Below are positions 1-7,310 of a stretch of DNA of 12,665 nt, piece by piece; position 1 is the first letter of the stretch; each line of letters begins with the position of its first letter. Position numbers and translations under genes: made by a program. Under the pieces are notes generated by a model that saw only the letters and a program-made list of their open reading frames with translations, did no database searches and was not told the origin of the DNA. The DNA comes from Synergistaceae bacterium. Its GTDB lineage: Bacteria > Synergistota > Synergistia > Synergistales > Aminobacteriaceae. Location of the stretch: assembly GCA_017475805.1 (NCBI GenBank), contig JAFVEW010000275.1, positions 1-12,665 on the forward strand, in the 5' to 3' direction.

Positions 1-638
1 CAGGGCATATCGGAGGAGCTAACGAACTTGCAAAAAAAATTGCTGCTCATATTAACGCAATACCAGTAATTACAACAGCTACTGACGTAAATAATTTAGT
101 TGCCGTTGACGAATGGGCTGTAAAAAATAATTATATAATCGAAAATCCTAATACAATAAAAAATTTTTCCGCCGAAATTCTTGAACATCATAACGTAGGT
201 GTTGCAATAACTCATGAAATTCATAATGCTCCTTTCCCTGTTACTTTATGGCTCAGACCTAAAAATTTAATTTTGGGTGTAGGCTGTAATCGCGGAATTA
301 GTATAAATGAATTAGAAAATAATGTGAAAGATTTTTTAACGGCTTCAGGCGTTTCGATTTTGTCATTAAAGACTATTGCTTCAATAGACTTGAAAGCAAA
401 CGAAACGGCTCTTATCGAATTTGCAAAAAAACATAATATAGAATTTTTAACTTTTAACGCTGAAGAACTGCAATCACTCAAAGGAAATTTTGCGCGTTCA
501 CAAAAAGTTTTCGATATTACCGGAGTCGATAATGTTTGCGAACGCGCTTGTATGCTTGCTGCAGGTGAAAAAGCCGTGTTAATGAGAAGCAAAACTATTT
601 ACAAAAATGTAACGCTGGCTCTTTCAAGAATTAATTAG
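1..638 (+). CDS. cbiG: Cobalt-precorrin-5A hydrolase CbiG, 3' part (5' end outside the window)
   Basis: CbiG opens the delta-lactone ring of cobalt-precorrin-5A and releases acetaldehyde in the anaerobic (early cobalt insertion) route to cobalamin, in the cytoplasm. The readable frame starts at base 3 and gives 211 residues to a TAG at 636-638. It opens with GHIGGANELA and continues with PVITTATDVN, both typical of the CbiG N-terminal domain, then a short linker. The C-terminal CbiG domain begins at LILGVGCNRGI and ends with the usual Ala/Gly-rich helix (ACMLAAGEKAVL). The frame is open back to the left edge, so the gene is only cut by the window and shows no sign of damage. Other cobalamin genes are expected to the left. 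Its stop overlaps by 4 bases the stop end of the convergent DUF6273 gene, leaving no room for a separate terminator. Family assignment is confident; the full length cannot be judged. Confidence 0.93.
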   Translation, partial: GHIGGANELAKKIAAHINAIPVITTATDVNNLVAVDEWAVKNNYIIENPNTIKNFSAEILEHHNVGVAITHEIHNAPFPVTLWLRPKNLILGVGCNRGISINELENNVKDFLTASGVSILSLKTIASIDLKANETALIEFAKKHNIEFLTFNAEELQSLKGNFARSQKVFDITGVDNVCERACMLAAGEKAVLMRSKTIYKNVTLALSRIN

Positions 639-1435
639 TAATTAAACCTCTTAATTTTGAATATTAACATTGAAAATCCAAGCAATGAAAAAATTAAAAA
701 ATTCTTGAACAAATAGCAGCCGCCGCTGCCTCCTGAAATATCATTATTTTTCTGCGTTTCTTCAGATGACAGGTTAATCCACACAGCGGGACGAACAGCG
801 ATATATTTATTATCGTCTACGTCCCAGCCGCTATAACCAATCTCGCCGATTGCGATGACATACGCGGCGCAGTAACCACCGAAACCGGGCGACCGAAGCC
901 ACCAAAAACAAGCATCGTTAGGCTCAGTCAATAAATAACATACACGGTCATTACTATCAGTAAAATAATAATCTGCATCAGCCGCACTCAAAAGGAAAAC
1001 CGAGTCGGCGTCATCGCCGGAAGCATTCCATTCAACCTCAGAACTTTTATGATAATTCAAATTGGTATAAGTTTCATCATAAGTTTCATCTTGAAGTCTG
1101 ACTTTAATTATTTTCTCCTTATCATCACCCAAACCGTTAAGAAAATCACCGTTAAGCCAAGTTCTAACCTCACTGCTTAACCAAACATTACTTGAATCAT
1201 CATACGCTTTTTTTATAACAGCTTTTTCCGTAACGAGCAAAGCCCTTTTATTATCCGTATCAACTTCAAGGACGCGCCATTTTAACGGCTGATTGTTATA
1301 CATGCCGAATTCGTAATCTTTTTGACCCGCGACAGGCGAGCCGTTAAACGAAATAGCCGAAAATGCAACGCAATTTGAACTCAATAACGCGATTAACGTA
1401 AACAAAAATATTTTCATTTTTATTTTCATTTTCAT
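635..1435 (-). CDS. Secreted DUF6273 protein with Synergist-CTERM-like sorting tail
   Basis: This 266-residue protein starts with a signal peptide (basic MKMKIKMK, then a hydrophobic stretch, likely cleaved near AFSA at 24-27). The body matches the DUF6273 pattern: WRVLEV at 53-58, RTWLN at 91-95, FWWLRSPG at 177-184 and VRPAVWINL at 214-222. The family's function is unknown; it is common in surface proteins of Firmicutes and Synergistota. The C-terminus has GGSGGC at 235-240, a hydrophobic helix at about 245-259 and then KIKR, the layout of a Gly-rich/Cys C-terminal sorting signal such as Synergist-CTERM. I infer removal or modification near Cys240 and surface or outer-membrane anchoring. 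Three in-frame ATGs lie in the first seven codons and no clear Shine-Dalgarno precedes any of them. The gene begins 16 bases after the PPC gene ends, so translation may depend on coupling. It ends by overlapping cbiG tail to tail. Confidence 0.82.
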   Translation of the reverse strand: MKMKIKMKIFLFTLIALLSSNCVAFSAISFNGSPVAGQKDYEFGMYNNQPLKWRVLEVDTDNKRALLVTEKAVIKKAYDDSSNVWLSSEVRTWLNGDFLNGLGDDKEKIIKVRLQDETYDETYTNLNYHKSSEVEWNASGDDADSVFLLSAADADYYFTDSNDRVCYLLTEPNDACFWWLRSPGFGGYCAAYVIAIGEIGYSGWDVDDNKYIAVRPAVWINLSSEETQKNNDISGGSGGCYLFKNFLIFSLLGFSMLIFKIKRFNY

Positions 1436-1451
1436 GGGAAATTTATTCTTT

Positions 1452-1901
1452 CTAAAAATTTTTCACAAATTCAAATAAATTCAAGCCGACTTCTTCATCA
1501 AATTTGCGTTCAACGATAAAGCCGTTGGAATTTCTGTCGGATAAATCTTCAATTATCATTTCGCAAGTAGCACTGACTACTGCACTGTTCAAATGTCCGC
1601 CGAAAACTTGACCTTCGGAATTTGCCGCGCTCATGTGAATATGTAAATAAATTTCGCCGTTTTGCGTTGTAACCGTTCCCCAAAGGCTTGTTATTTCAGC
1701 AGGAAACTGAAAATGATTGCGGTGATATTTTTTCTCTTTAACGTCGAATAATCCTACATCAAAATCATCAATTGCACCTAACGCCTTGACTTCGGCGAGC
1801 ATAATTTTTTCGTCTTTGCAAAGATTTTTGAGCGATGACATAATTTCTTCGCCCTTATCAATGCGAACAAAATATTTATTTCCAAAATGTCTAAATTGCA
1901 T
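1452..1901 (-). CDS. PPC/DUF296 domain protein
   Basis: A 149-residue single-domain protein of the PPC (plants and prokaryotes conserved, DUF296) family. It starts with MQFRHFGNKYFVRIDKGEEI and has the family core LHIHMSAAN followed by GGHL. Residues His87, His89 and His103 correspond to the conserved histidine cluster that binds a metal ion in bacterial PPC structures. Bacterial stand-alone PPC proteins form trimers and are often annotated as DNA-binding because plant AT-hook proteins carry the same domain, but this one has no AT-hook and no other DNA-binding segment, so its role is unknown. The length is normal for the family. It has a strong Shine-Dalgarno (AAAGGAGG, 1911-1918) overlapping the stop codon of the upstream pseudopilin gene, so it is the middle gene of a pseudopilin, PPC, DUF6273 transcription unit. 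Confidence 0.88.
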   Translation of the reverse strand: MQFRHFGNKYFVRIDKGEEIMSSLKNLCKDEKIMLAEVKALGAIDDFDVGLFDVKEKKYHRNHFQFPAEITSLWGTVTTQNGEIYLHIHMSAANSEGQVFGGHLNSAVVSATCEMIIEDLSDRNSNGFIVERKFDEEVGLNLFEFVKNF

Positions 1902-1910
1902 GAAACGATG

Positions 1911-1918
1911 CCTCCTTT
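1911..1918 (-). promoter_or_regulatory. Shine-Dalgarno of the PPC gene overlapping the pseudopilin stop
   Basis: Read on the minus strand, AAAGGAGG lies 9 bases before the ATG that ends at 1901. Its first base falls inside the TAA stop of the pseudopilin gene (1918-1920). This fixes the start of the PPC protein and indicates that the two genes are co-transcribed. Confidence 0.75.
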
Positions 1919-2487
1919 TATTTTGAAAAATCCATGACCTTAACCGAAATCATATGAAGATTTCCACTGTCTGTGGGATACGTCTTAAAATCTCTATCAG
2001 AGATATTTATTTTGCCAGCGTTATTTATCAACTTTTCTATTAATCTTTTATCATCATCAATTTTGCAACAGACATACCAAGCATATTTGTCTCCAGCGAG
2101 ATGATCATGTCTAATCCAATAAATTATGCCTGAACCGTCTTTTACTGGATTTTTTCCTGCATAATAAGCTTGAGATGTGGGAACTTCAGTAAATTCTCCA
2201 TTAATATATTTTGCTATTTCAATAGGGCTGATTGTAACTCCAAATTCGGTCTTGTTTCCATCTTCATTGATTATTTTACCATTAGCATCAACTCTATCTA
2301 TGTTATCTGCGTACCATTCCAACATTGCTGTTTTCCAATTGCGAAGATTATTTAGTATCTTAGCGACCTTAGCTGAGCTTACCGCTTCAGTACTTGACAA
2401 CATCATCATCGCACTCAATATACCAATTACAACAATAACGATTAATAATTCAACGAGTGTAAAACCTCTGCGTTTTGTTACACGCAT
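1918..2487 (-). CDS. Type IV pilin-like pseudopilin with N-terminal methylation motif
   Basis: A 189-residue protein with a class III prepilin leader: basic MRVTKRRG, predicted cleavage between Gly8 and Phe9, then FTLVELLIVIVVIGILSA with the conserved Glu at position +5 of the mature protein. The hydrophobic N-terminal helix (about 9-30) would hold it in the inner membrane before assembly by a type IV pilus or type II secretion machine. After it comes a helical stretch (about 38-60) and a globular C-terminal half with a Cys-Cys pair (AWYVCCKI) that I cannot assign to a named subfamily. No prepilin peptidase, ATPase or secretin is nearby, so it is an orphan in this window. Its ATG is preceded by a good AAAGGAG. 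The leuS terminator ends about 20 bases before the start codon. It is probably the first gene of the unit with the PPC and DUF6273 genes. Confidence 0.88.
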   Translation of the reverse strand: MRVTKRRGFTLVELLIVIVVIGILSAMMMLSSTEAVSSAKVAKILNNLRNWKTAMLEWYADNIDRVDANGKIINEDGNKTEFGVTISPIEIAKYINGEFTEVPTSQAYYAGKNPVKDGSGIIYWIRHDHLAGDKYAWYVCCKIDDDKRLIEKLINNAGKINISDRDFKTYPTDSGNLHMISVKVMDFSK

Positions 2488-2507
2488 TATAAAAATATCT
2501 CCTTTGC

Positions 2508-2559
2508 AAAAAAATCAACCGCAGCTACAACAGTGAAAGAGTGAGCAGCCGCGATTGAT
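2508..2559 (-). terminator. Rho-independent terminator downstream of leuS
   Basis: On the minus strand the arms ATCAATCGCGGCTGC (2559-2545) and GTAGCTGCGGTTGAT (2528-2514) pair over 15 positions, counting three G-U pairs, around a 16-base loop. A run of seven T on that strand ends at 2508. The hairpin starts 9 bases after the leuS stop. GC content in the stem is high for this region. The end of the T run is only 20 bases from the pseudopilin ATG, so the structure also sits in the likely leader of that gene. Confidence 0.85.
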
Positions 2560-2567
2560 AGAAATTT

Positions 2568-5060
2568 TTAACCTTTAACTACGATATTTACAAGTTTGTC
2601 AGGAACAGCGATAACTTTCACGATTTCTTTACCGCCGATTTTTTCAATCATAAACGGCTCGGCTAAAATGCTTTTTTCAAGTTCTTCTTTCGACATTCCT
2701 GCAGGACGCTCGAATTTTCCGCGAACTTTTCCGTTAATTTGTCCGACTATTGTAACTGAGTCTTGCGTCATGGAGCTTTTATCAGCACTTGGCCAGGCTT
2801 CGAGACAAAGCATTTTTTCATGTCCTAACATTTCCCAAAGTTCTTCAGTAATGTGCGGACAGAACGGCGACAAACAATTTAATAACGTGTCGACAGCCTC
2901 GCGTTTTAATTCCCATGCTTCAGCACTGTCATCGCTCAGCGAATAAATTGCGTTCGTGAGCTCCATTAAACGCGCTATTGCCGTGTTAAACTGCTTTTCG
3001 TCAAAAATATCGTGAGTAACGTTGTCGATCGTTGTGTGAATTTTTCGCTTCAATTCTCTTAAAGCCGACGATTTAATTTCGTCCATCGAAATAATTTTCG
3101 CGCCGTACTTTTTCAAATTCTCGCAATTTTCTTCAACGTAACGCCAGACCCTATTCAAAAATCTGTGCGCGCCTTCGACGTTTCTGTCAGACCACTCTAA
3201 ATCATTATTCGGCGGTGCAGCGAACAAAATAAAGAGTCTTACTGTATCAGCTCCGAATTTTTTTACGATTTCAGTCGGGTCTACGGTGTTGCCGAGAGAC
3301 TTTGACATTTTCGAGCCGTCTTTGAGCACCATTCCTTGAGTTAATAATTTAGTGAAAGGTTCGCGATAATCCGTCATGCCTATGTCGTTTAAGAACTTCG
3401 CAAAAAATCTCGCGTAAATTAAATGCAAACAGGCGTGTTCAATTCCTCCGATATATTGATCGACAGGCATCCAGTAATCTACGTCGGATTTTTCAAAAGG
3501 TCTCTTATCGTCGCCGGGCGAGCAGTATCTATCGAAATACCATGACGAGCAGAAGAAAGTATCCATAGTATCAGCTTCGCGTCTTGCAGGGCCGCCGCAA
3601 TGAGGGCAAGTTGTATTTAAAAAGTCCGGACGGTCAAGCAGCGGTGAATGTCCGACTTCTTTAACTTCGACGTCTTCAGGAAGTCTCACGGGCAAATCTT
3701 CTTCAGGAACAGGAACAACTCCGCATTTATCGCAATAAACAAACGGAATAGGAGTTCCCCAATATCTTTGACGCGAGATTAACCAGTCGCGCAATTTGAA
3801 ATTAACTTCGCGTTTGCAGATTCCTTCTTTTTCGCCCCAGTCAATCATTTTTTTGATAGCTTCGGAAGTTTTAAGGCCGTCAAATTCGCCGGAGTTGCAG
3901 GAAATTCCGTCCTCTATGAAAGCCTCTTTCATTGCCGCGCCGTCAAGTTTTGTCCCGTCTTCGGGATTGATAACAGGGATAATATCGATTTTATATTTAC
4001 GGGCAAAATCAAAGTCGCGTGTATCGTGAGCAGGAACGCCCATAATCGCGCCCGTTCCGTAATCGCTTAAAATATAATTCGCTATCCAAATAGGAATTTT
4101 TTTGCCGTTCACTGGGTTGACGCCATAGAAAGGAGTCTTGAAGCCTAATTTTTCGGCCTTAGCGTCGCTGCGTTCGATTGAACTTTGAGACGTAACTTTT
4201 TTCACGAACTCTTCTAATTTTGCTGCGTCATCTTTGCTTAAAACATCTCGCATTTTTTTAACGAGTTCATGTTCAGGAGCAAGAGCGATAAAAGTAACGC
4301 CGTAAATCGTATCAAAGCGGGTCGTGAAAGCCTCAAGAGTGTAATCAAGCTCAGGAATTTTGAAAGTTAATTTAGCTCCTTCGCTGCGTCCGATCCAGTT
4401 AGTCTGCATTATTCTGACTCTGTTAGGCCAGCCGCCTAAATCTTTTTCAATGTCGTCTAATAATTCTTGAGCGTAGTCAGTTATTTTAATGAACCATTGT
4501 TTGAGATTTTTTTTCGTAACGGGATTTTTGCAACGCCAGCAGCGGCCGTCTTCAACCTGTTCGTTTGCTAAGACCGTCCCGCAAGTTTCGCACCAGTTCA
4601 CGGGAGCTTCTTTCTGGAAGACAATACCGCGTTTATACATCTGCAGGAAAATCCATTGATTCCATTTATAATATTCAGGAAGACAAGTGATAGCTTCGCG
4701 CCGCCAGTCATAACTGTAGCCCATGCGTTTTAACTGCTCGGTCATATAAGCAATATTCGAGAGCGTCCAGTCATGTGGGCGAGTTTTGAATTTTATTGCG
4801 GCATTCTCGGCGGGCATTCCGAAAGAGTCAAAGCCGATAGTATATAAAACATTTTTGCCTTTCTTTCTTAAAAATCTTGCTAAAACGTCGCCGATCGAGT
4901 AATTTCTAATATGTCCCATGTGAAGCGCACCGCTCGGATACGGGAACATTTCAAGACAGAAAAATTTTTCTTTTGACGTGTCAGTATGAGACTCAAAACA
5001 ATGAGACGCATTCCAACGCTGCTGCCATTTTTTTTCAATTTCAGCGAAATTATAAGGCAT
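2568..5060 (-). CDS. leuS: Leucyl-tRNA synthetase LeuRS
   Basis: LeuRS attaches leucine to tRNA-Leu using ATP, in the cytoplasm. With the start chosen here it has 830 residues, normal for a bacterial LeuRS. The class I signatures are both present: HMGH at 47-50 (after MFPYPSGAL) and KMSKS at 584-588. A zinc-binding knuckle shows Cys157, Cys160, Cys174 and Cys177 around TVLANEQV, and a second Cys pair set lies at about 443-446 and 485-488. The CP1 editing domain has the threonine-rich TTRFDTIYG at 246-254 and [13 protein letters not shown] with aspartates near 346 and 349, so proofreading should be intact. An in-frame ATG lies 41 codons further upstream (5183), but that extension is translated heptamer repeat and AT-rich leader. 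[16 protein letters not shown] is the canonical N-terminus and has a GGAGG before it. No T-box leader was seen upstream. Confidence 0.98.
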   Translation of the reverse strand: MPYNFAEIEKKWQQRWNASHCFESHTDTSKEKFFCLEMFPYPSGALHMGHIRNYSIGDVLARFLRKKGKNVLYTIGFDSFGMPAENAAIKFKTRPHDWTLSNIAYMTEQLKRMGYSYDWRREAITCLPEYYKWNQWIFLQMYKRGIVFQKEAPVNWCETCGTVLANEQVEDGRCWRCKNPVTKKNLKQWFIKITDYAQELLDDIEKDLGGWPNRVRIMQTNWIGRSEGAKLTFKIPELDYTLEAFTTRFDTIYGVTFIALAPEHELVKKMRDVLSKDDAAKLEEFVKKVTSQSSIERSDAKAEKLGFKTPFYGVNPVNGKKIPIWIANYILSDYGTGAIMGVPAHDTRDFDFARKYKIDIIPVINPEDGTKLDGAAMKEAFIEDGISCNSGEFDGLKTSEAIKKMIDWGEKEGICKREVNFKLRDWLISRQRYWGTPIPFVYCDKCGVVPVPEEDLPVRLPEDVEVKEVGHSPLLDRPDFLNTTCPHCGGPARREADTMDTFFCSSWYFDRYCSPGDDKRPFEKSDVDYWMPVDQYIGGIEHACLHLIYARFFAKFLNDIGMTDYREPFTKLLTQGMVLKDGSKMSKSLGNTVDPTEIVKKFGADTVRLFILFAAPPNNDLEWSDRNVEGAHRFLNRVWRYVEENCENLKKYGAKIISMDEIKSSALRELKRKIHTTIDNVTHDIFDEKQFNTAIARLMELTNAIYSLSDDSAEAWELKREAVDTLLNCLSPFCPHITEELWEMLGHEKMLCLEAWPSADKSSMTQDSVTIVGQINGKVRGKFERPAGMSKEELEKSILAEPFMIEKIGGKEIVKVIAVPDKLVNIVVKG

Positions 5061-5073
5061 AAAAATTTTCAAT

Positions 5074-5078
5074 CCTCC
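5074..5078 (-). promoter_or_regulatory. Shine-Dalgarno that fixes the leuS start
   Basis: GGAGG on the minus strand lies 13 bases before the ATG at 5060-5058. The spacing is a little long, but no comparable site precedes the upstream in-frame ATG at 5183, which supports the shorter LeuRS. Confidence 0.6.
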
Positions 5079-5118
5079 ATTTAACAATCTTAAAAAATCT
5101 AAAATATTTTTCCGTGAA

Positions 5119-5124
5119 ATTATA
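5119..5124 (-). promoter_or_regulatory. Possible -10 box of the leuS promoter
   Basis: A perfect TATAAT on the minus strand, preceded by GTG, lies about 60 bases upstream of the leuS ATG. The -35 position would fall inside the heptamer repeat and has no good TTGACA match, so the call is weak. Confidence 0.35.
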
Positions 5125-5134
5125 CACGCTATTA

Positions 5135-5161
5135 AAATTAGGAGTGAGGAATGAGGAATGA
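5135..5161. repeat. Heptamer repeat GGARTGA, copy 1 (three units)
   Basis: AAATTA at 5135-5140 is followed by GGAGTGA (5141-5147), GGAATGA (5148-5154) and GGAATGA (5155-5161). A second copy with the same AAATTA lead-in lies at 11181-11205, 6 kb away; the two agree over 25 positions with one mismatch. The copy lies upstream of leuS, between its possible -10 box and the divergent gene. Confidence 0.75.
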
Positions 5162-5230
5162 GAAAATAAAATTTTGCTTTCAAAATTAAATTTGTAAGTT
5201 TTGATTATTATTAAAAAAATTTAGGATTTC

Positions 5231-5254
5231 TGTGTTAGTAAATGTGTTAGTAAA
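5231..5254. repeat. Perfect 12-bp tandem duplication
   Basis: TGTGTTAGTAAA occurs twice head to tail (5231-5242 and 5243-5254) with no mismatch. It lies about 95 bases before the start of the 651-residue membrane protein and just upstream of an inverted repeat. The 12-bp period is near one helical turn, which would suit a pair of binding sites on one DNA face, but no regulator is known. Confidence 0.8.
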
Positions 5255-5259
5255 AATAA

Positions 5260-5290
5260 AAATTCTCTCGAAAATTTTTCAAGAGAATTT
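5260..5290. repeat. Inverted repeat AAATTCTCT / AGAGAATTT
   Basis: Two 9-base arms (5260-5268 and 5282-5290) pair perfectly around a 13-base AT-rich spacer. It is followed by CTTTT on the plus strand and by a T-rich tract on the minus strand. No gene on either strand ends here, so a plain terminator role is not supported; an operator or leader hairpin for the downstream gene is possible. Confidence 0.55.
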
Positions 5291-5293
5291 CTT

Positions 5294-5321
5294 TTGTTGT
5301 TATTATATCATTAACTATTAT
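5294..5321 (+). promoter_or_regulatory. Possible promoter of the WCX-tailed membrane protein gene
   Basis: TTGTTG (5294-5299) and TATTAT (5316-5321) are spaced by 16 bases, 28 bases before the start codon at 5350. The -35 match is poor and the region is AT-rich, so chance matches are likely. If real, the tandem and inverted repeats would lie upstream of it, as operator sites usually do. Confidence 0.25.
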
Positions 5322-5349
5322 TTTTTTTCATTAAGGAGACTCAAATTAA

Positions 5350-7305
5350 ATGAAAATGAAATTAACCGCGCTGATTTTAATAATCTTATTGTCTTTTACT
5401 GACATAATAGCAGCTGCTGAAACAGAGCAAATTAATTTACAAAAAACTGAAGAAGAACGAAACGCTGAATTTAATCAAGCCCTGTCAAAAATTTCTTCAG
5501 ATTTAGGACTGACGGATTTTGATAAATTAGCTTTTCAAGACGGCCTTAAACGCTCAAAAAATAATTTCATACGACTGTATCATTCTCAATGGAAAGCCTT
5601 AGGAATGGGCGAAAAATTAGAGACAGCTATAAACACGGCCTTTGATGAAAATACAAAGGATTTAGCTTGGGGAACTACAGGGCTTCAAATGGTACTGTTT
5701 GACGATATTATTAATAAAATCCAAGACAGCGTGGCCTTCAAATTCGCTGATTCTTTTGATGATTTTCTCCGCGATTTAGAAATAAAATGGGGCGAGACTT
5801 TACAGAGAGATGTAGCTGATTTTTACAGACGTACAAGCGTCTCTGTTTTAGCTTCGGACAGAAACCCGATGATCCAAGCATATATCCGCAACAGTTCAGC
5901 CGCTCAAGATAAAGGCTCTGACGTAATGGAAAGAATTAAAGCATCGATGCAAAAGCAATATCCTGAGCTCTCAGTTTCTGGAACAAAAATTGCAGGCGGC
6001 GTTTTAGCTGTAATACTGCGCAGGCAAATTCAAAAAATTATTGCTCAGCAGTTAGGTAAAACCGCTCTGCGAAAAGTTGCCTCTGCCGGAGTTTCAAAGG
6101 TTGCTGGAATGGCTATACCTGTTGCAGGCTGGGTCATGGCTGCATGGGGGGTTGCTGACGTCGCGGCTACAGTCTGGAAAGTCCCTGACGATGTCAAAAA
6201 TATGCTTCGAGAGTCTAATCAGTCTCTTTATTACGACGCAGTGCCTGAAATATATTGGGACGCTATGTCGCCTTACGTTATGGATACTTTCGTCGATGAG
6301 TTCGGCAAGCTGCAGCAAATAAAAAATGAAACAGCTTTCATAGCTAATAATCCACGCGTCAATGAACTTTCTAATAGTCTTAATAATGAAGAAGCCACAC
6401 AATTTTATGAAAGAATTTTAGCTTTATCTCATACTCTCGGAAGAAAAGATTATGAAGATTTGCTTTTAGATTTCGGTGAATTAATAAGAGACTGTTCACG
6501 CTCGGATTTTGAAATTTTAGCGTCAATGCTTCAGCAAGGCAGAAAAATTCAAGTTAAAGAATGGCTGAATTTAGCAGGCGATAAATATTTTGAGCTTTAC
6601 AGTTCATTTTCTCCTGAAACTTGGACAAACTTTCCGCCTAATGAAGAATCTCTTGAAATTCTATCTTGGTGCATGAAACTTCCGCCTCGTTCCCGCAACA
6701 TTGCCGTTAAGCTGCCTATATCAGATATTAAATGGATAAAAGACGAACTGCCCGAGCGTTTTCTTTCTAATTTATTTTTATTCAAAAATTCAAATTCTCT
6801 TGACACTGAGCCTGACGAAATCCACGCTGAAATTAAGCGGCTTTCAGAAATTTCTGATAAAGAATCCCGCAGGCCGTGGCTGAGTAAGTTTTCTTATTTC
6901 TGGATTTTATACGGCTTTTATGTTAAGAGCATAATTCTTTTAATAATTTTGCTTGTTGTCATTAGGCTTGTGTTTATTATCAAAAATCAAAGCAAAAAAG
7001 GAAAAAAGCAGCCGACTCAAAATCAGACTCCAGTCTTTAACATAAATATTCCGTCTTATCCTGGATATAAAAGCAGCAAAAAATATAAAGTTAAAGCTAA
7101 AATTTCTGCAAGTTTAGTCAACGAATTAAAAACTATAACTTGGGATATTTCACAGCAGATACTTCCGGCAGGCGACGGCAGCAAAGATCGAATTTTGTCC
7201 GTCGAGCTTGAAAGTCTTGATGATATAACCCGGTGGTTTGTTGAAAATAAAAATTGCGTCGAAGTTTTACAGCCTGAAGAATTAAAAATTATGTTAGGAA
7301 GGTAA
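5350..7305 (+). CDS. Membrane-anchored protein with a WCX-like cytoplasmic tail
   Basis: I do not recognise a named family for the whole 651-residue protein. It has a signal peptide (1-23, AAA|ET), a long helical extracytoplasmic region (about 24-510) rich in Trp, Asp and Leu, one strong transmembrane helix (about 520-544, SIILLIILLVVIRLVFII) and a basic stop-transfer segment (KNQSKKGKKQ), giving an N-out, C-in topology. Inside the outer part, residues 211-276 form a Gly/Ala-rich hydrophobic patch including VAGMAIPVAGWVMAAWGVAD, which could insert into or lie on a membrane. The tail (578-651) reads as a beta-rich module: KYKVKAKISASLV, ITWDISQQILPAGDGSK, ILSVELESLDDITRWFV, then CVEVLQPEELKIML. 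That matches by eye the C-terminal extension (WCX) of WYL-domain transcription factors, which ends in a Val-Leu-x-Pro-x-x-Leu pattern. AAGGAG stands 11 bases before the ATG. The YbjQ gene follows after 5 bases. Confidence 0.8.
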   Translation: MKMKLTALILIILLSFTDIIAAAETEQINLQKTEEERNAEFNQALSKISSDLGLTDFDKLAFQDGLKRSKNNFIRLYHSQWKALGMGEKLETAINTAFDENTKDLAWGTTGLQMVLFDDIINKIQDSVAFKFADSFDDFLRDLEIKWGETLQRDVADFYRRTSVSVLASDRNPMIQAYIRNSSAAQDKGSDVMERIKASMQKQYPELSVSGTKIAGGVLAVILRRQIQKIIAQQLGKTALRKVASAGVSKVAGMAIPVAGWVMAAWGVADVAATVWKVPDDVKNMLRESNQSLYYDAVPEIYWDAMSPYVMDTFVDEFGKLQQIKNETAFIANNPRVNELSNSLNNEEATQFYERILALSHTLGRKDYEDLLLDFGELIRDCSRSDFEILASMLQQGRKIQVKEWLNLAGDKYFELYSSFSPETWTNFPPNEESLEILSWCMKLPPRSRNIAVKLPISDIKWIKDELPERFLSNLFLFKNSNSLDTEPDEIHAEIKRLSEISDKESRRPWLSKFSYFWILYGFYVKSIILLIILLVVIRLVFIIKNQSKKGKKQPTQNQTPVFNINIPSYPGYKSSKKYKVKAKISASLVNELKTITWDISQQILPAGDGSKDRILSVELESLDDITRWFVENKNCVEVLQPEELKIMLGR

Positions 7306-7310
7306 TTTTC

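Larger units (their letters stand above)
5061..5349. other. Divergent intergenic region between leuS and the WCX-tailed membrane protein gene
   Basis: This 289-base, very AT-rich stretch has no credible gene. From left to right it holds the leuS leader and possible -10 box, the heptamer repeat (5135-5161), a small AATTTTG/CAAAATT inverted repeat (5170-5187), a perfect 12-bp tandem duplication (5231-5254), a 9-bp inverted repeat (5260-5290), a possible promoter for the plus-strand gene, and that gene's AAGGAG at 5333-5338. Confidence 0.7.

Noticed and set aside
221..592. 123-codon open frame on the minus strand inside cbiG
   Set aside because: It is fully covered by the recognised CbiG sequence and has no recognisable protein pattern.
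2177..2536. 119-codon plus-strand frame antisense to the pseudopilin gene
   Set aside because: It is antisense to a gene with a clear prepilin motif, lacks a ribosome site and shows no family features.
5061..5183. N-terminal extension of LeuRS by 41 residues to an in-frame ATG at 5183
   Set aside because: The extension is translated heptamer repeat and AT-rich leader, has no Shine-Dalgarno, and the canonical LeuRS start with GGAGG lies downstream at 5060.
5260..5290. Inverted repeat as an ordinary terminator
   Set aside because: Both flanking genes point away from it, so no transcript ends here; a regulatory role is more likely.
5061..5349. T-box leader upstream of leuS
   Set aside because: leuS is often T-box controlled in Firmicutes, but no T-box consensus or long structured leader is visible in this short AT-rich region.
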